From Actinomyces viscosus (GTDB lineage: Bacteria > Actinomycetota > Actinomycetes > Actinomycetales > Actinomycetaceae), in contig NZ_LR134477.1 in assembly GCF_900637975.1 (NCBI RefSeq), positions 3,224,001 through 3,288,000 on the forward strand: DNA of 64,000 nucleotides. The letters run 5' to 3'. A program made the position numbers and the translations under genes. The notes below the pieces were generated by a model that was not told where the DNA came from, did not search any database, and saw nothing but the letters and a program-made list of their open reading frames with translations. Numbering within the stretch: the stretch's first letter is position 1; every line of letters starts with the position of its first letter. This document shows positions 36,503 through 46,073 of this stretch, piece after piece.

Positions 36503-39160
36503 TCAGTCGCGGTTCATGAGCACCTGGGCGAAGCGCGCCGTCTGGGAGGGCTTGAGGTCGGGCAGGTAGGCCCGGGCGATCGCGATCCCCACGGTGGGCA
36601 GGTCGACGACGTCGGGGACCGCCAGGTACATGGGCACCGCCCGCGGCTTGAACTTGCGCTTGTAGGCGTGCAGGGAGGCGAAGCCGTAGGCCGGCTCCAG
36701 CACGGAGGCCAGCAGGTCGAGCAGCGGGTCGAAGGGGGAGGCGGCGCCGCCGTCGGCCGGTGCGGAGCGGGTCAGCGGCGCCCCGGACAGGGACAGGATC
36801 TCCAGGCCCTCGGCCTGGGCGTCCTGGGCGGCGCGCCCGATGAGGAACTCCATGACGGGGCGGAAGCCGCCCTCGCGGCGCCGCATGAAGTCCAGGGTCA
36901 GGCCGATGATCCGCCCGTCGCGGTAGACCGGCAGCCAGGAGGTGACGCCCTGGACGGTGCCGTCGGCGTCAACGGCCAGCAGCAGGCGCGTCTCGGAGTC
37001 GTCGAGCTCGGCCAGGCCGCCGAGGGTGAATCCCATCTCCGGCAGCGGCTTGTCACTGGCCCAGGCCTGGGAGATGGCGCGGATCTGGTCGCGCTGGCCG
37101 GCCGGGCAGTCGCAGAAGGTGGTCCACACGGCCTCGATGCCCTCCTTGCGGGCGTGGTTGAGGGCGGTGCGCACGTCCTGGTAGGCCTTGCCGCGGAAGG
37201 CCAGGTCCGGCAGGTCCAGGACGGCCTCCTCGGCCACCTGCAGAATCGTCCAGCCCATGGCGCGGGCCGCCTCCATGGCCGGGGCGTGCACTGTGTAGAG
37301 GGCCGGGATGAGTCCGGCGTCGGTGGCGAAACCGGCGAAGTCGCGCACCGCCTGGGCCACGTCGGCGTCGTCGGCGGCCGGGTCCCCGACCGTCAGGGCG
37401 ACGTCGCGGCTGGGCCGGTAGGAGAAGCCAGCCGTGCCCGACTCATTGACCCAGGCCTCGTTGCCCTCCCAGGTGAGCATCCAGCCCAGGGTCCCGGCGC
37501 CGCGGCTGCGCACCAGCTCGGTGAGCTCCTCGCGGCTGGAGACCCGGGTGCGGGCGGGCGCCGACTGGGCGAGCCACACCCACAGGATCGTCAGGAGCCA
37601 CACGGCGACCGGCACCCACTCGGTGACGAGGTGGGCCATCGGGGTCAGGGGCTCCACGATGAGGCCCATGATGCCGCCGGTGCTCACGGGCAGCAGGTAG
37701 GACAGGTAGGTCTCCAGCAGGTCGGACCAGGTCGCGTAGGGGGAGAAGTCCCGGGAGATGAGCAGTCCCCCGAACACGCTGACGGCGGCCCCACCGAGGC
37801 CGGTGAGGACCCAGGCGATGACGGCGCGGCGGATGACGCCGGGGCGTGAGCCCAGGGTGAAGCAGCTCCTCTTCCACACCACGAGGCTGATGACCACGAT
37901 GTTGAGCAGCAGCGGCACCAGCAGGTGGCCGGAGTACAGCCAGCTGTGCAGGATCCGGGCCGTGGTGGTGGCGGACTCGGGCAGCTGCTCGTCGATGATC
38001 TTCTCCACCAGGGCGAACATGGCGGCGCAGGCCCCCAGGAACATCTGGAGGGCGATCGTGCCCAGGGCCGCCGAGCGGCGTCCGCGGCGCAGACCGTCGG
38101 CCAGGACCAGCTGAAGAACGGCCGGCATGCACAGCAGGAGCAGCTCGACCGGGTAGACGACGGCGTCCTTGGGCAGGATGGCGGGGGTCAGCCCGTAGCG
38201 GGCGTCGGCCAGGGGGCCGGCGGCGTTGCTCAGGACCGCCAGGGCGCAGCCCACCGACCAGCAGGCCACCAGGAAGGCCACGAGCTCGCGCTCCACCCGC
38301 CGGGGCAGCTCCTGGGAGGGGGCGGTCTGCTGCCCGCGCTCCAGCACGATGCCCAGGACGAGGCCGACGACGCCCGACCCCAGGCGCGCCAGGGCCCCCA
38401 CGGTGCCGGTCACCGCGGCCGAGACGATGAGGACGGCGAACATGACCAGGCGCACGCGACGCCGCCAGGAGGGGCGCATGACACTGGTGGAGGCCGCCAC
38501 CAGGCCGGCCATGGGCAGGCTGACACCCTGGATCGGGGCGTGGACGAGGTAGGGGGACCAGGCCTCCCACACCCGCCCGATGAGCGGGTAGAGCGCCTGG
38601 GCCAGGGCGATGCCCCCGGCGGCGGAGATGACGCCGGTGACCAGCCACCGCTGCGTCCCCAGGAGCCGCTCCAGCAGGACCCCGATGGACAGCAGCGCGA
38701 TGACGCCCGCCACCGGCACCAGGTGGCCGGGGGCCGCCCAGGCGGTCAGCAGGGTCCAGGCCCGCTCGGGCCGGTTGATGAGAGCGGCCAGGGCCATCTG
38801 GCCGCGGTGGCCCCAGGGCATGAGGACGAGCCCGACCAGGAGGACGATCACGGCGGAGGCGGTTGCCGCCGGTGCCGGGGCCAACCAGGTGCGGGTGGCC
38901 CGCCAGGCCCGGTGCGCGTATGACCTGAGGCCCGAGGCCGGCGCGGACGACGACGCTGTTGGCGCGGACGACGGCGCTGCGGCCCCGGAGGTAGTAGAGG
39001 TGGTAGCGGGCGCCCCGGGGCGCTTCCGGGCGGGCCGGGAGGGCTGGGAGGGTTCCGCAGCGGGAGACGGTGAGGAGACGGATGAGGCGGAGGAGGACAC
39101 CGGGGAGGGGTCGCTCTCGGGTACGTCCGGGGGAGTCGTGGTGGACGAGGCCGACGGCAT
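36503..39160 (-). CDS. MprF-like phosphatidylglycerol aminoacyltransferase (DUF2156)
   Basis: 885 residues from the ATG at 39160, which has GAGGAG five bases upstream (a GTG two codons earlier is too close). A ~95-residue Ser/Pro-rich N-terminus precedes about 13 hydrophobic segments; the first group resembles a rhomboid-type bundle with GVSLPMAG where active rhomboids have GxSG. The last ~320 residues form the DUF2156/LysPG-synthase domain (FSYRPSRDVALTVGDP; GWTILQVAEEAVLDL; FRGKAYQDVRTALNHARKEG; TLDFMRRREGGFRPVMEFL). Such enzymes transfer an amino acid from tRNA to phosphatidylglycerol and lower antimicrobial-peptide sensitivity. The amino acid used is unknown. Confidence 0.85.
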   Translation of the reverse strand: MPSASSTTTPPDVPESDPSPVSSSASSVSSPSPAAEPSQPSRPARKRPGAPATTSTTSGAAAPSSAPTASSSAPASGLRSYAHRAWRATRTWLAPAPAATASAVIVLLVGLVLMPWGHRGQMALAALINRPERAWTLLTAWAAPGHLVPVAGVIALLSIGVLLERLLGTQRWLVTGVISAAGGIALAQALYPLIGRVWEAWSPYLVHAPIQGVSLPMAGLVAASTSVMRPSWRRRVRLVMFAVLIVSAAVTGTVGALARLGSGVVGLVLGIVLERGQQTAPSQELPRRVERELVAFLVACWSVGCALAVLSNAAGPLADARYGLTPAILPKDAVVYPVELLLLCMPAVLQLVLADGLRRGRRSAALGTIALQMFLGACAAMFALVEKIIDEQLPESATTTARILHSWLYSGHLLVPLLLNIVVISLVVWKRSCFTLGSRPGVIRRAVIAWVLTGLGGAAVSVFGGLLISRDFSPYATWSDLLETYLSYLLPVSTGGIMGLIVEPLTPMAHLVTEWVPVAVWLLTILWVWLAQSAPARTRVSSREELTELVRSRGAGTLGWMLTWEGNEAWVNESGTAGFSYRPSRDVALTVGDPAADDADVAQAVRDFAGFATDAGLIPALYTVHAPAMEAARAMGWTILQVAEEAVLDLPDLAFRGKAYQDVRTALNHARKEGIEAVWTTFCDCPAGQRDQIRAISQAWASDKPLPEMGFTLGGLAELDDSETRLLLAVDADGTVQGVTSWLPVYRDGRIIGLTLDFMRRREGGFRPVMEFLIGRAAQDAQAEGLEILSLSGAPLTRSAPADGGAASPFDPLLDLLASVLEPAYGFASLHAYKRKFKPRAVPMYLAVPDVVDLPTVGIAIARAYLPDLKPSQTARFAQVLMNRD

Positions 39161-39268
39161 GAACACTCCTCAGACGGTAGGCGGGGGGAGGTTGACGGTG
39201 CGTTAAGGGCCGGTCGGCTCTCTGGGAGGGGCCGGTCAGCCGACATTCTTATCCACTTCGTAGGCATC

Positions 39269-39292
39269 CTCATCCCCCTCGAGGGGGATGAG
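39269..39292. promoter_or_regulatory. 24-bp perfect palindrome in a divergent promoter region
   Basis: CTCATCCCCCTC followed by its exact reverse complement. Nearby are GAGACCGGTCTC at 39298-39309 and the TCAGGG/CCCTGA hairpin at 39318-39333. All lie in the 411-base gap between the MprF-like gene and the divergent RAMA-like gene, suggesting dense regulation. Confidence 0.55.
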
Positions 39293-39571
39293 CCCATGAG
39301 ACCGGTCTCTCTAAGAATCAGGGATAACCCTGAGAGAAAACCTCGATATGCGCGTATGGCGGCGGTTTTCTCACTGTTCGGGAGCCGATGCGGCGGCCCG
39401 GCGGCCCGCCCTTCGTTGCCATGATGAGATACGCTGCCGTGTGCTGGCGGTCGTGACAGGATGGCTGGGCACTGCGTTTGTGGGCGACTCGACTGTGAGC
39501 TGCCCACGCGTGCGCCCGACTGTGCTGGAGGCCATCGCGGAGCAGGACGACGAGGAAAGGCGGCCCCATCC

Positions 39572-41854
39572 ATGGCCATGTACGAGCTCGACGGCAACCA
39601 CCTCCTGCCCGTGCGCCTGGGACGCTCCGCTGATGCCATCACCCTGTCCCACAGCCTGGTCGCCATCCAGCGTCAGATCGTCGACGTTCTGCGCCGTCCG
39701 CTCTTCCCCCTGGCCTGGGACGAGATCGACGGCGGAGCGAGCCTGACCGCCCTGGACGCCACCGGGCAGGTCGTCGTCGTCGAGGTCCTGGAGAGTGTTG
39801 ACTCCGCGGGGCTGCTGGCCGCCATGTCGCGCCTGACGCAGGCCGCCGCCGCCGGCCGCCGTGAGATCGCCAGCAGGTACGTCGGTGGGCTGGGGGCCTT
39901 CAGCGAGGACTGGAACGAGTTCCGCGAGGCCATGCCCGCTCAGGTCGAGGCCGGGCCTCGGCTGACGATCCTGAGCGCCTCCCTGGAGCCCGACGTCGTC
40001 GGGGGACTGGGCGTGCTGGCCTCCTCCGGGCTGGAGATCCACGAGGTGGACGTGCGCATCGTGGATGAGTCCCGCATCGTCGTCGTCGTGGAGAAGATCT
40101 CCGGGCTGGACGTGGCCGCCGGAGGGCCGCTGCTCGTGGCCCGTGCGCCCCGCCCGGCGCTTGCCGGTTCTACGGCGTCCGCGGCCGGCTCGCGGGCCAT
40201 CGACGTCTCCGAGCAGGCCGCGCAGGCGAGCCCGGTGACCGGCCCCATCGAGATCGTCATGCCGCAGGAGGATCCCGGAGACGGCGACGCCGCCGGGGAG
40301 GCTGCCGGTGGCGGTATTCCCGCGGGTGCCTTCGCCGCGTCGGGCGCTGCCGACGCGCTCTCCGAGCTGTTCGAGCCGGTGGCCGTGACCGCCGAGCAGC
40401 CCCAGGTGCACGCCCAGGCGGGTCAGGACCAGGCCGAGGACCGGTCCGAGGACCCCAAGGACCCCGACGACCCGGCCGGGCACGAGGACGGGGACAGGGC
40501 CGGGATTGCGGCCGATGAACCGGCTGATGACGCCTCGTCCGCCCCCGCTGAGGGATCGGCCCAGGACACCGCCGGTGGTACCGGGAGCGACCCTGCCGGC
40601 GAGGCCGCCAGCGAGGCCTCCGCCGACCTTCCCGGAACAGACGAGCATGCCGCGCGGACCTCCGCCGGCGCCGCCGAGTCCCACGACGACGCCCCCGCCT
40701 CCGCGGCGGACTCCCGCGGAGCCGGCCATGAGCGCGCAGACCGCAGCGACAGTGACGGCGGCGCCGACGAGCAGCCCGGCACCGGCAGTGTCGGCCGGGA
40801 CCTGGCCGACATCCTGAGCGGGGACTCCCTGACCGGCCCCGTCACCGTCGACCTGGGTGACGAGCCGAATGCAGACGACTCCGGCCGCGAAGGGACCGGC
40901 AGCGGCGTCGGCACCGGTGCCGGAGAGGGACAGGGCACCGGCGATCCGAGCCGCACAGACCACTCAGACCACACAGACCACTCAGACCGCACAGACCACT
41001 CAGACCGCACAGACCGTGCCGACCACACCGGCCGCGGCGACCATACGGACCAGGGCGATGGCATCAGCGCCGAGGCTCACGCCGTCGCCGCCCTGGCCGG
41101 AGGCGTGGACATCCTCGGGGGAAGCGCCCTGTCGGCCGGGAGCGGCTCGACTGCCCCCGCCGGTTCAGCACTCCCGAATGCGCCGCGCGGCGCCGCCTCC
41201 AACAGCGCCCCCGGTGCCGGGCAGGGCCCCGAGTTCTCGTCCTCCTCCGAGCCCTCCGGTGCCCCGCACGACGTCGACTCCCGCACCCGCAGGGGGCGGC
41301 GCTCGCGGGCGACGCAGTCCCGCGAGCAGGAGAGTGCCGCCGCGTCGCCGACGTCTCACGCCGCGACGTCGCCGGCCGCCTCGGGCGTCCCCGAGACTGG
41401 TGAGCACTCGGCTCAGGCCGCCGAGGCCTGGTCCACCGTGGCCCCCAACGAGGCCCGCCCGGAGGAGCCCACCGGCGCAGTGCCCCTGGTATCCTGGGAG
41501 CCGCTGCGGGGGTCGGCCGACGCGCTCGACCCGGTGGCCGAGGCCCTGGGCGGGGACCCGTCGAAGTCCCTCGTGGTCCAGGAGACCGCGGAGCTGGCTG
41601 CGGTCGCCGCCTCGCTGGGGGAGTCCACCCAGCTCATCTGGCAGCGGCTGCGCCGGGGCATCTACCACGAGGCGACCCTGTCGGTGGAGGGTGTCATCAC
41701 CCTGTCCGACGGGCGCTCCTTCACCGACCCGACCTCGGCCGCCAACGCCGCCCAGGACGTCAGCGACGCCGACGGCTGGCGCGTGTGGCGCGTCGGGGTG
41801 CGCGGCGCCCACCTGGGGGACCTGCGCGACGACCTCGCCGACCGCAGCTCCTGA
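39572..41854 (+). CDS. Endonuclease-like N-terminus plus RAMA-like C-terminus, unknown function
   Basis: 760 residues from the ATG at 39572 (GAGGAAAGG upstream). Residues about 1-200 form a compact domain; ASLTALDATGQVVVVEVLE recalls the D...ExK strand pair of PD-(D/E)XK nucleases, but the usual Lys is replaced. Residues about 200-660 are low-complexity, acidic and repetitive, including a run of His/Asp/Ser/Thr repeats (DHTDHSDRTDHS). The last ~90 residues (IWQRLRRGIYHEATLSVEG; DGRSFTDPTSAANAA; DGWRVWRV) match the RAMA domain found with restriction and methylase enzymes. Possibly a DNA-binding protein; function not established. Confidence 0.75.
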   Translation: MAMYELDGNHLLPVRLGRSADAITLSHSLVAIQRQIVDVLRRPLFPLAWDEIDGGASLTALDATGQVVVVEVLESVDSAGLLAAMSRLTQAAAAGRREIASRYVGGLGAFSEDWNEFREAMPAQVEAGPRLTILSASLEPDVVGGLGVLASSGLEIHEVDVRIVDESRIVVVVEKISGLDVAAGGPLLVARAPRPALAGSTASAAGSRAIDVSEQAAQASPVTGPIEIVMPQEDPGDGDAAGEAAGGGIPAGAFAASGAADALSELFEPVAVTAEQPQVHAQAGQDQAEDRSEDPKDPDDPAGHEDGDRAGIAADEPADDASSAPAEGSAQDTAGGTGSDPAGEAASEASADLPGTDEHAARTSAGAAESHDDAPASAADSRGAGHERADRSDSDGGADEQPGTGSVGRDLADILSGDSLTGPVTVDLGDEPNADDSGREGTGSGVGTGAGEGQGTGDPSRTDHSDHTDHSDRTDHSDRTDRADHTGRGDHTDQGDGISAEAHAVAALAGGVDILGGSALSAGSGSTAPAGSALPNAPRGAASNSAPGAGQGPEFSSSSEPSGAPHDVDSRTRRGRRSRATQSREQESAAASPTSHAATSPAASGVPETGEHSAQAAEAWSTVAPNEARPEEPTGAVPLVSWEPLRGSADALDPVAEALGGDPSKSLVVQETAELAAVAASLGESTQLIWQRLRRGIYHEATLSVEGVITLSDGRSFTDPTSAANAAQDVSDADGWRVWRVGVRGAHLGDLRDDLADRSS

Positions 41855-41894
41855 GCCCGCCTGCCCCGGCCCTGGCTGGTACGTCATGAGTGCC

Positions 41895-41962
41895 GCGGAC
41901 GCACCTGAGGGCTCGCGGACTGCCCCGCAGAGATGAGTCGCCGGGCCTGATGGTGCGTCCGC
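41895..41962. repeat. Family-B 68-bp palindromic element, copy 2
   Basis: GCGGACGCACC at the left and GGTGCGTCCGC at the right, exactly 68 bp, between the RAMA-like gene and the serine hydrolase gene. Confidence 0.88.
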
Positions 41963-42127
41963 GACGAGCCGGGCGTCGGAATCGTCCCTCTCCTCCGCCT
42001 GGCCACGTGGCTTGCGTCGTAGGTCGTAAGCGCGCTGCCGTCCCGCGCCCGTAGAGGAGAGCCTCCCGGAACCGTGAGGGTTGAGGCGGCTCGCGGCTTC
42101 CCGACCCCGCGGGCCTGGGAGATGATC

Positions 42128-44086
42128 ATGAACGCGACGCGCACCCTGACGCGCAAGACGATGGCCCTGGTTGTCGTGGCCCTGTTGGCGTCCTTGTCCC
42201 TGCTGACCGCCTGCGGCCAGGCATCGTCGTCGGCTGGTGTGCCGCCGCCGGAGCCGCCGGCCGGTGAGCACCAGCTGACGACCGAGGACGTCAACGCCTG
42301 GCTGGACGGCAAGATCCCCGACGCCCTGAAGAACGGCGACATCCCCGGTGCCGTGGTGACGGTCGTCAAGGACGGCCAGGTGGTCACCACCCGCGGCTAC
42401 GGCTGGTCCGACACAGGTGCCTCGGGCGGTGATCCGGTGGCGGTGGACCCGCAGAAGTCCCTGTTCCGGGTGGCCTCGATCTCCAAGATCCCGACCTCCA
42501 TCGCGGCGATGCAGCTGGTGGAGCAGGGCAAGCTGGATCTTGATACGGATATCAGTGCCTACCTCGACTTCGAGATCGAGCGGCGCTTCGATGAGCCCCT
42601 CACCCTGCGTCACCTGCTGACCCACTCGGCGGGCTTCGAGCAGAGCATGAAGCTCGCCCAGAATGAGACCAAGCTGGAGGACTATGTCAAGAATAATCAG
42701 CCAGGGCAGGTCTTCGCGCCGGGCACCACCCCGGCTTACTCCAACTACGGGATGGCCCTGACCGGTTACATCGTGCAGCGGGTCAGCGGGCAGCCCTTCG
42801 AGACCTACGTGCGTGAGCACGTCCTGGAGCCGGCGGGGATGACCACCTCCACCTACGAGCAGCCCCTGCCCGAAGGACTGGCGGGCTCACTGGGCCCGGG
42901 CTACACCTCCACCGGCGAGAAGGTTCCCTTTGAGCTCATGGGGGACTTCCCGGCCGGGTCGCTGACCGTGTCGACGCCGGACTTCGCCGCCTTCATGAAC
43001 GCTCAGCTGAGCCGCTCACCGAAGCTGCTGCGGGAGGAGACCTGGGAGCAGATGTGGTCCCCCGGACTGGGGGAGGACACGCTCGGCAACCGGGCCAAGG
43101 CCGGGGAGATGGGGCTGGGCTACTTCGAGCTCACCCGCAACGGCAGACGCGTCGTCGAGCACGGCGGGGACATCCAGGGCTGGCACTCCAAGTTCGAGCT
43201 CTACCCCGAGGAGAACACCGGCATCTTCATCTCCTACAACGGTGATAGCAGTAACGTGTCCTCGAACAGCCTGCGGGAGGACCTGGCCCAGGGCTTCGCC
43301 GACCGCTACTTCCCCGGCGAGACGGTCAAGGCCTCCGGCAGCAAGGACTCCTCCGAGCGCGCCCGCCAGGTGGCCGGCTCCTACATCTCCAGCAGGGCCC
43401 CGTGGGCCACCTTCGCGGCGGCTTGGGTGCCTGTTGTGTTCTCAACGACGATAGAGCATGGCGGTGACGGGCGGCTCGTCGTCGGTGAGAATCGGTATGT
43501 CGAGGTCGAGCCCTGGGTCTGGCGACAGGTCGACGGTGCCGGCGCCATCGCTGCTCAGGTCGAGGACGGCAAGGTGGTCAGCCTGAGTCAGGGGCCGGCT
43601 TCTGCCCTGCTGCCCATGACACCGGCTCAGCAGGCACTCGCCCCGGTCTTCTTTGCCTGTCTGGTCCTGCTGCTGGTGGTGACGGTGGCCTGGCCGGTCG
43701 GGGCGCTGCGACGACGTCGAGCCCTCAAGCGAGGTCAGGAAGCCAGCGCTCCGGTGCCGTGGCTGACCCGCGTGGCCCGTGGTGGCGGGGCCGTGGCACT
43801 GGCTGCGCAGCTCACCTGGATCCTGGTCCTTGCCGTATTCATGGTTACTCAGGCGGCCGTCGTCGGCGCTCCTTCCTGGATCGTCCCGGTGATCCGGGGT
43901 GCCCAGGTGCTCCAGGCCCTCGGGGTGGCGGCCGTCATCCCGGCGGCAGCCGACCTCGTCATCGCTCTGAGGCGCCGCGCGGGCTGGCGGAGAGTCACCA
44001 TGTCGACCGTACTCCTGGCGGCACTGGTGGCGCTGGCCTGGTGGGCCTGGGCCGGCAACGCCCTGGTGCCCAGGCTCGGACTGTGA
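42128..44086 (+). CDS. Lipoprotein serine hydrolase (beta-lactamase/PBP-related) with C-terminal membrane domain
   Basis: 652 residues from ATG 42128 (GGGAG six bases upstream); a GTG at 42074 would hide the signal peptide. The N-terminus is a lipoprotein signal with lipobox LTAC. The class-C-like fold shows SISK (nucleophile about residue 117), AYSNYG (Tyr-x-Asn) and HGGDIQGW (HxG). About 200 residues follow, ending in four hydrophobic segments. It may cut or bind peptidoglycan or beta-lactams outside the cell. The stop overlaps a GTG of the following kinase frame, so the three genes are probably one unit. Confidence 0.88.
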   Translation: MNATRTLTRKTMALVVVALLASLSLLTACGQASSSAGVPPPEPPAGEHQLTTEDVNAWLDGKIPDALKNGDIPGAVVTVVKDGQVVTTRGYGWSDTGASGGDPVAVDPQKSLFRVASISKIPTSIAAMQLVEQGKLDLDTDISAYLDFEIERRFDEPLTLRHLLTHSAGFEQSMKLAQNETKLEDYVKNNQPGQVFAPGTTPAYSNYGMALTGYIVQRVSGQPFETYVREHVLEPAGMTTSTYEQPLPEGLAGSLGPGYTSTGEKVPFELMGDFPAGSLTVSTPDFAAFMNAQLSRSPKLLREETWEQMWSPGLGEDTLGNRAKAGEMGLGYFELTRNGRRVVEHGGDIQGWHSKFELYPEENTGIFISYNGDSSNVSSNSLREDLAQGFADRYFPGETVKASGSKDSSERARQVAGSYISSRAPWATFAAAWVPVVFSTTIEHGGDGRLVVGENRYVEVEPWVWRQVDGAGAIAAQVEDGKVVSLSQGPASALLPMTPAQQALAPVFFACLVLLLVVTVAWPVGALRRRRALKRGQEASAPVPWLTRVARGGGAVALAAQLTWILVLAVFMVTQAAVVGAPSWIVPVIRGAQVLQALGVAAVIPAAADLVIALRRRAGWRRVTMSTVLLAALVALAWWAWAGNALVPRLGL

Positions 44087-44127
44087 CCTGGGCGCAGAGG
44101 CCGGTGCCCGTCGACGACAATGCAGCC

Positions 44128-45387
44128 ATGAGCCTGTCCGTTCCCGCCAGCGCGCTCTCGATCCAGCGCAACGATGTGCTGCTGGCTCTTACCTTCGCAG
44201 TGGTCCAGCCGACGGCTGTGCTTCTCGCGAGCACCATGGTGCCCGCCGGTGCTCGACAGTGGTTCGCCGCGACAGCGATCCCGCTCGGGGTCGAGGGGCT
44301 GGCCCTCGTGCTGTGGCGCAGTCGCCCGCTGCTCTGCCAGGCACTGGTGTGGTCGGCGGAGGTCGTGACATCACTGGTTGTTCCGGTGGGATTCATCGCC
44401 AGCGGGTACGGCCAGGTCGTGGTGTCCTTCGGTATCGGGATGCGATTTCCCCCACGTCGAACCGTGGCCGTGCTGGCGGCCCTGGCGCTGAGCAGCGCAG
44501 CGGTTGACGTGTGGCGCAACCCGCCGGAGCAGTGGCAAAGCGGCATTGTGAGTGCGTTGGTGAAGCTGGCGCTCTACCTGCTGCCGGTGCTGGGCGGCGC
44601 AGCACTGGCCAGCAGCCGCAGGTACGAGCGCTCCCGCCAGGAGCTTCTTAGACGCGAGCACGAACGGCAGCTGGAGGTGACCCTCATCCAGGAGCGCCGC
44701 CGCCTGGCCGGAGAGCTGCACGACGTCGCCGCCCACCACCTGGCCGGGATCGTCGTGCAGGCGGCTGCGCTCGAGAGGCTGATCGACCGCGACCCGCAGT
44801 CGGCCAGGCAGACCGCCCAGCAGCTGCGTAGCCAGGCCAAGGAGACCCTCTCCGGGCTCCGCTCCGTGGTGGGCTTGCTGCGCAGCGACGAGGACGGCCA
44901 GGCCTCCGCGCCCGGGCTGCGCGACCTGCCCGAGCTGGTGGCCTCCACCCGCGCGCTCGGTGTCGACATCGAGCTGCTCGACGGCGGCCTGCTGGGCGGC
45001 GAGCCCGGTGAAGCGGCCTCCGTCAGAGCCCCTGGCGGCACGCCCGCTGAGGCACCCGCCGATACGCCAGCCCTGCCACCGCAGGCTGAAACGGCCCTCT
45101 TCCGGGTCGCGCAGCAGGCCATCAGCAACGCCCTGCAGCACGCTCCGGGCGCCCCGATCACGGTGGAGGTTGAGCGCGCGGCGGCCGCCCTTGAGCTGTG
45201 TGTCCTCAACGACCCGGCGCGCATGCCTCCGGCCGACCCCGGTGGCGGCGGCACCGGCCTGACGGTCATGCGGGAGCGGGCGGACGCCGTCGGCGGCTCT
45301 CTCCAGGCCGGCCCGGTGGCCGGCGGCGGCTGGCGGGTACGGTTGGTCCTGCCGTTGGCCCAGCAGGCTCAGGAGGAGGACGCGTGA
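44128..45387 (+). CDS. NarL-type sensor histidine kinase
   Basis: 419 residues from ATG 44128; a GTG at 44083 that overlaps the hydrolase stop (GTGA) is an equally plausible start and would add 15 residues. Four or five membrane segments occupy the first ~160 residues, then the phospho-acceptor helix ERRRLAGELHDVAAHHLAG and a GHKL domain (FRVAQQAISNALQHAPG; GGGGTGLTVMRERADAVGG). An Ala/Pro-rich insert precedes the ATPase domain. Partner of the next gene. Confidence 0.88.
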   Translation: MSLSVPASALSIQRNDVLLALTFAVVQPTAVLLASTMVPAGARQWFAATAIPLGVEGLALVLWRSRPLLCQALVWSAEVVTSLVVPVGFIASGYGQVVVSFGIGMRFPPRRTVAVLAALALSSAAVDVWRNPPEQWQSGIVSALVKLALYLLPVLGGAALASSRRYERSRQELLRREHERQLEVTLIQERRRLAGELHDVAAHHLAGIVVQAAALERLIDRDPQSARQTAQQLRSQAKETLSGLRSVVGLLRSDEDGQASAPGLRDLPELVASTRALGVDIELLDGGLLGGEPGEAASVRAPGGTPAEAPADTPALPPQAETALFRVAQQAISNALQHAPGAPITVEVERAAAALELCVLNDPARMPPADPGGGGTGLTVMRERADAVGGSLQAGPVAGGGWRVRLVLPLAQQAQEEDA

Positions 45388-46031
45388 TCAGGGTGGTGCT
45401 CGTGGACGACCAGGCGGTGGTCCGCGCCGGCTTCCGCATCCTGCTGGAGGAGCACGACGACATCACGGTGGTGGGTGAGGCCTCCGGCGGCAGGGAGGCG
45501 GTCCGCGTGGTGCGGGCGGCCCGCCCCGACGTCGTGTGCATGGACCTGCGGATGACCGAGGGTGACGGGTTGACGGCCACGCGCCAGATCGTCGCCGAGC
45601 GTGAGGACGCCACCCCGGCGGTGCTGGTGGTCACCACCTTCGACCTGGACGCCGACGTCTTCGGAGCCCTGGAGGCCGGGGCCGACGGATTCATCCTCAA
45701 GGACTGCGAGCCGGAGGAGCTCGTCGACGCCGTGCGCAGGCTGGCTGCCGGATTCGGGCTGATCGACCGGGGCGTGACCCGGCGGGTCATCGCCGAGTTC
45801 GCCCGCCGGCCGGCCCGAGCCGGGAACGGTGAGGGGCTGGCCGTGCTCACGGGGCGCGAGCGCGAGGTGGTCCAGCTCCTGGCCGGCGGTATGTCGAACG
45901 CGGAGATCGCCGCCGCGCTCTTCGTCGAGACCAGCACGGTCAAGTCGCACCTGACGAGGATCCTGCCCAAGATCGGTGCGCGCGACCGGGTGCAGGCCGT
46001 CGTGTGGGCCTACCGCAACGGACTGGTCTAG
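45384..46031 (+). CDS. NarL/LuxR-type response regulator
   Basis: 215 residues; GTG overlaps the kinase stop by four bases and AGGAGGAGGA lies just upstream. Receiver: VIRVVLVDDQAVVRAG, phospho-Asp in VVCMDLRM, conserved Lys in FILKDCEP. LuxR domain: LTGREREVVQLLAGGMSNAE. Target genes unknown; the upstream serine hydrolase is the obvious candidate. Confidence 0.93.
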   Translation: MIRVVLVDDQAVVRAGFRILLEEHDDITVVGEASGGREAVRVVRAARPDVVCMDLRMTEGDGLTATRQIVAEREDATPAVLVVTTFDLDADVFGALEAGADGFILKDCEPEELVDAVRRLAAGFGLIDRGVTRRVIAEFARRPARAGNGEGLAVLTGREREVVQLLAGGMSNAEIAAALFVETSTVKSHLTRILPKIGARDRVQAVVWAYRNGLV

Positions 46032-46073
46032 CCCTGTGCGCGGGCGGCCGGCCGCGGCCGTCGTCGGGCCGGC

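Noticed and set aside
43759..44127. N-terminal extension of the kinase over the serine hydrolase gene
   Set aside because: The extra residues are an out-of-frame reading of the hydrolase membrane domain; real starts are at 44083 or 44128.
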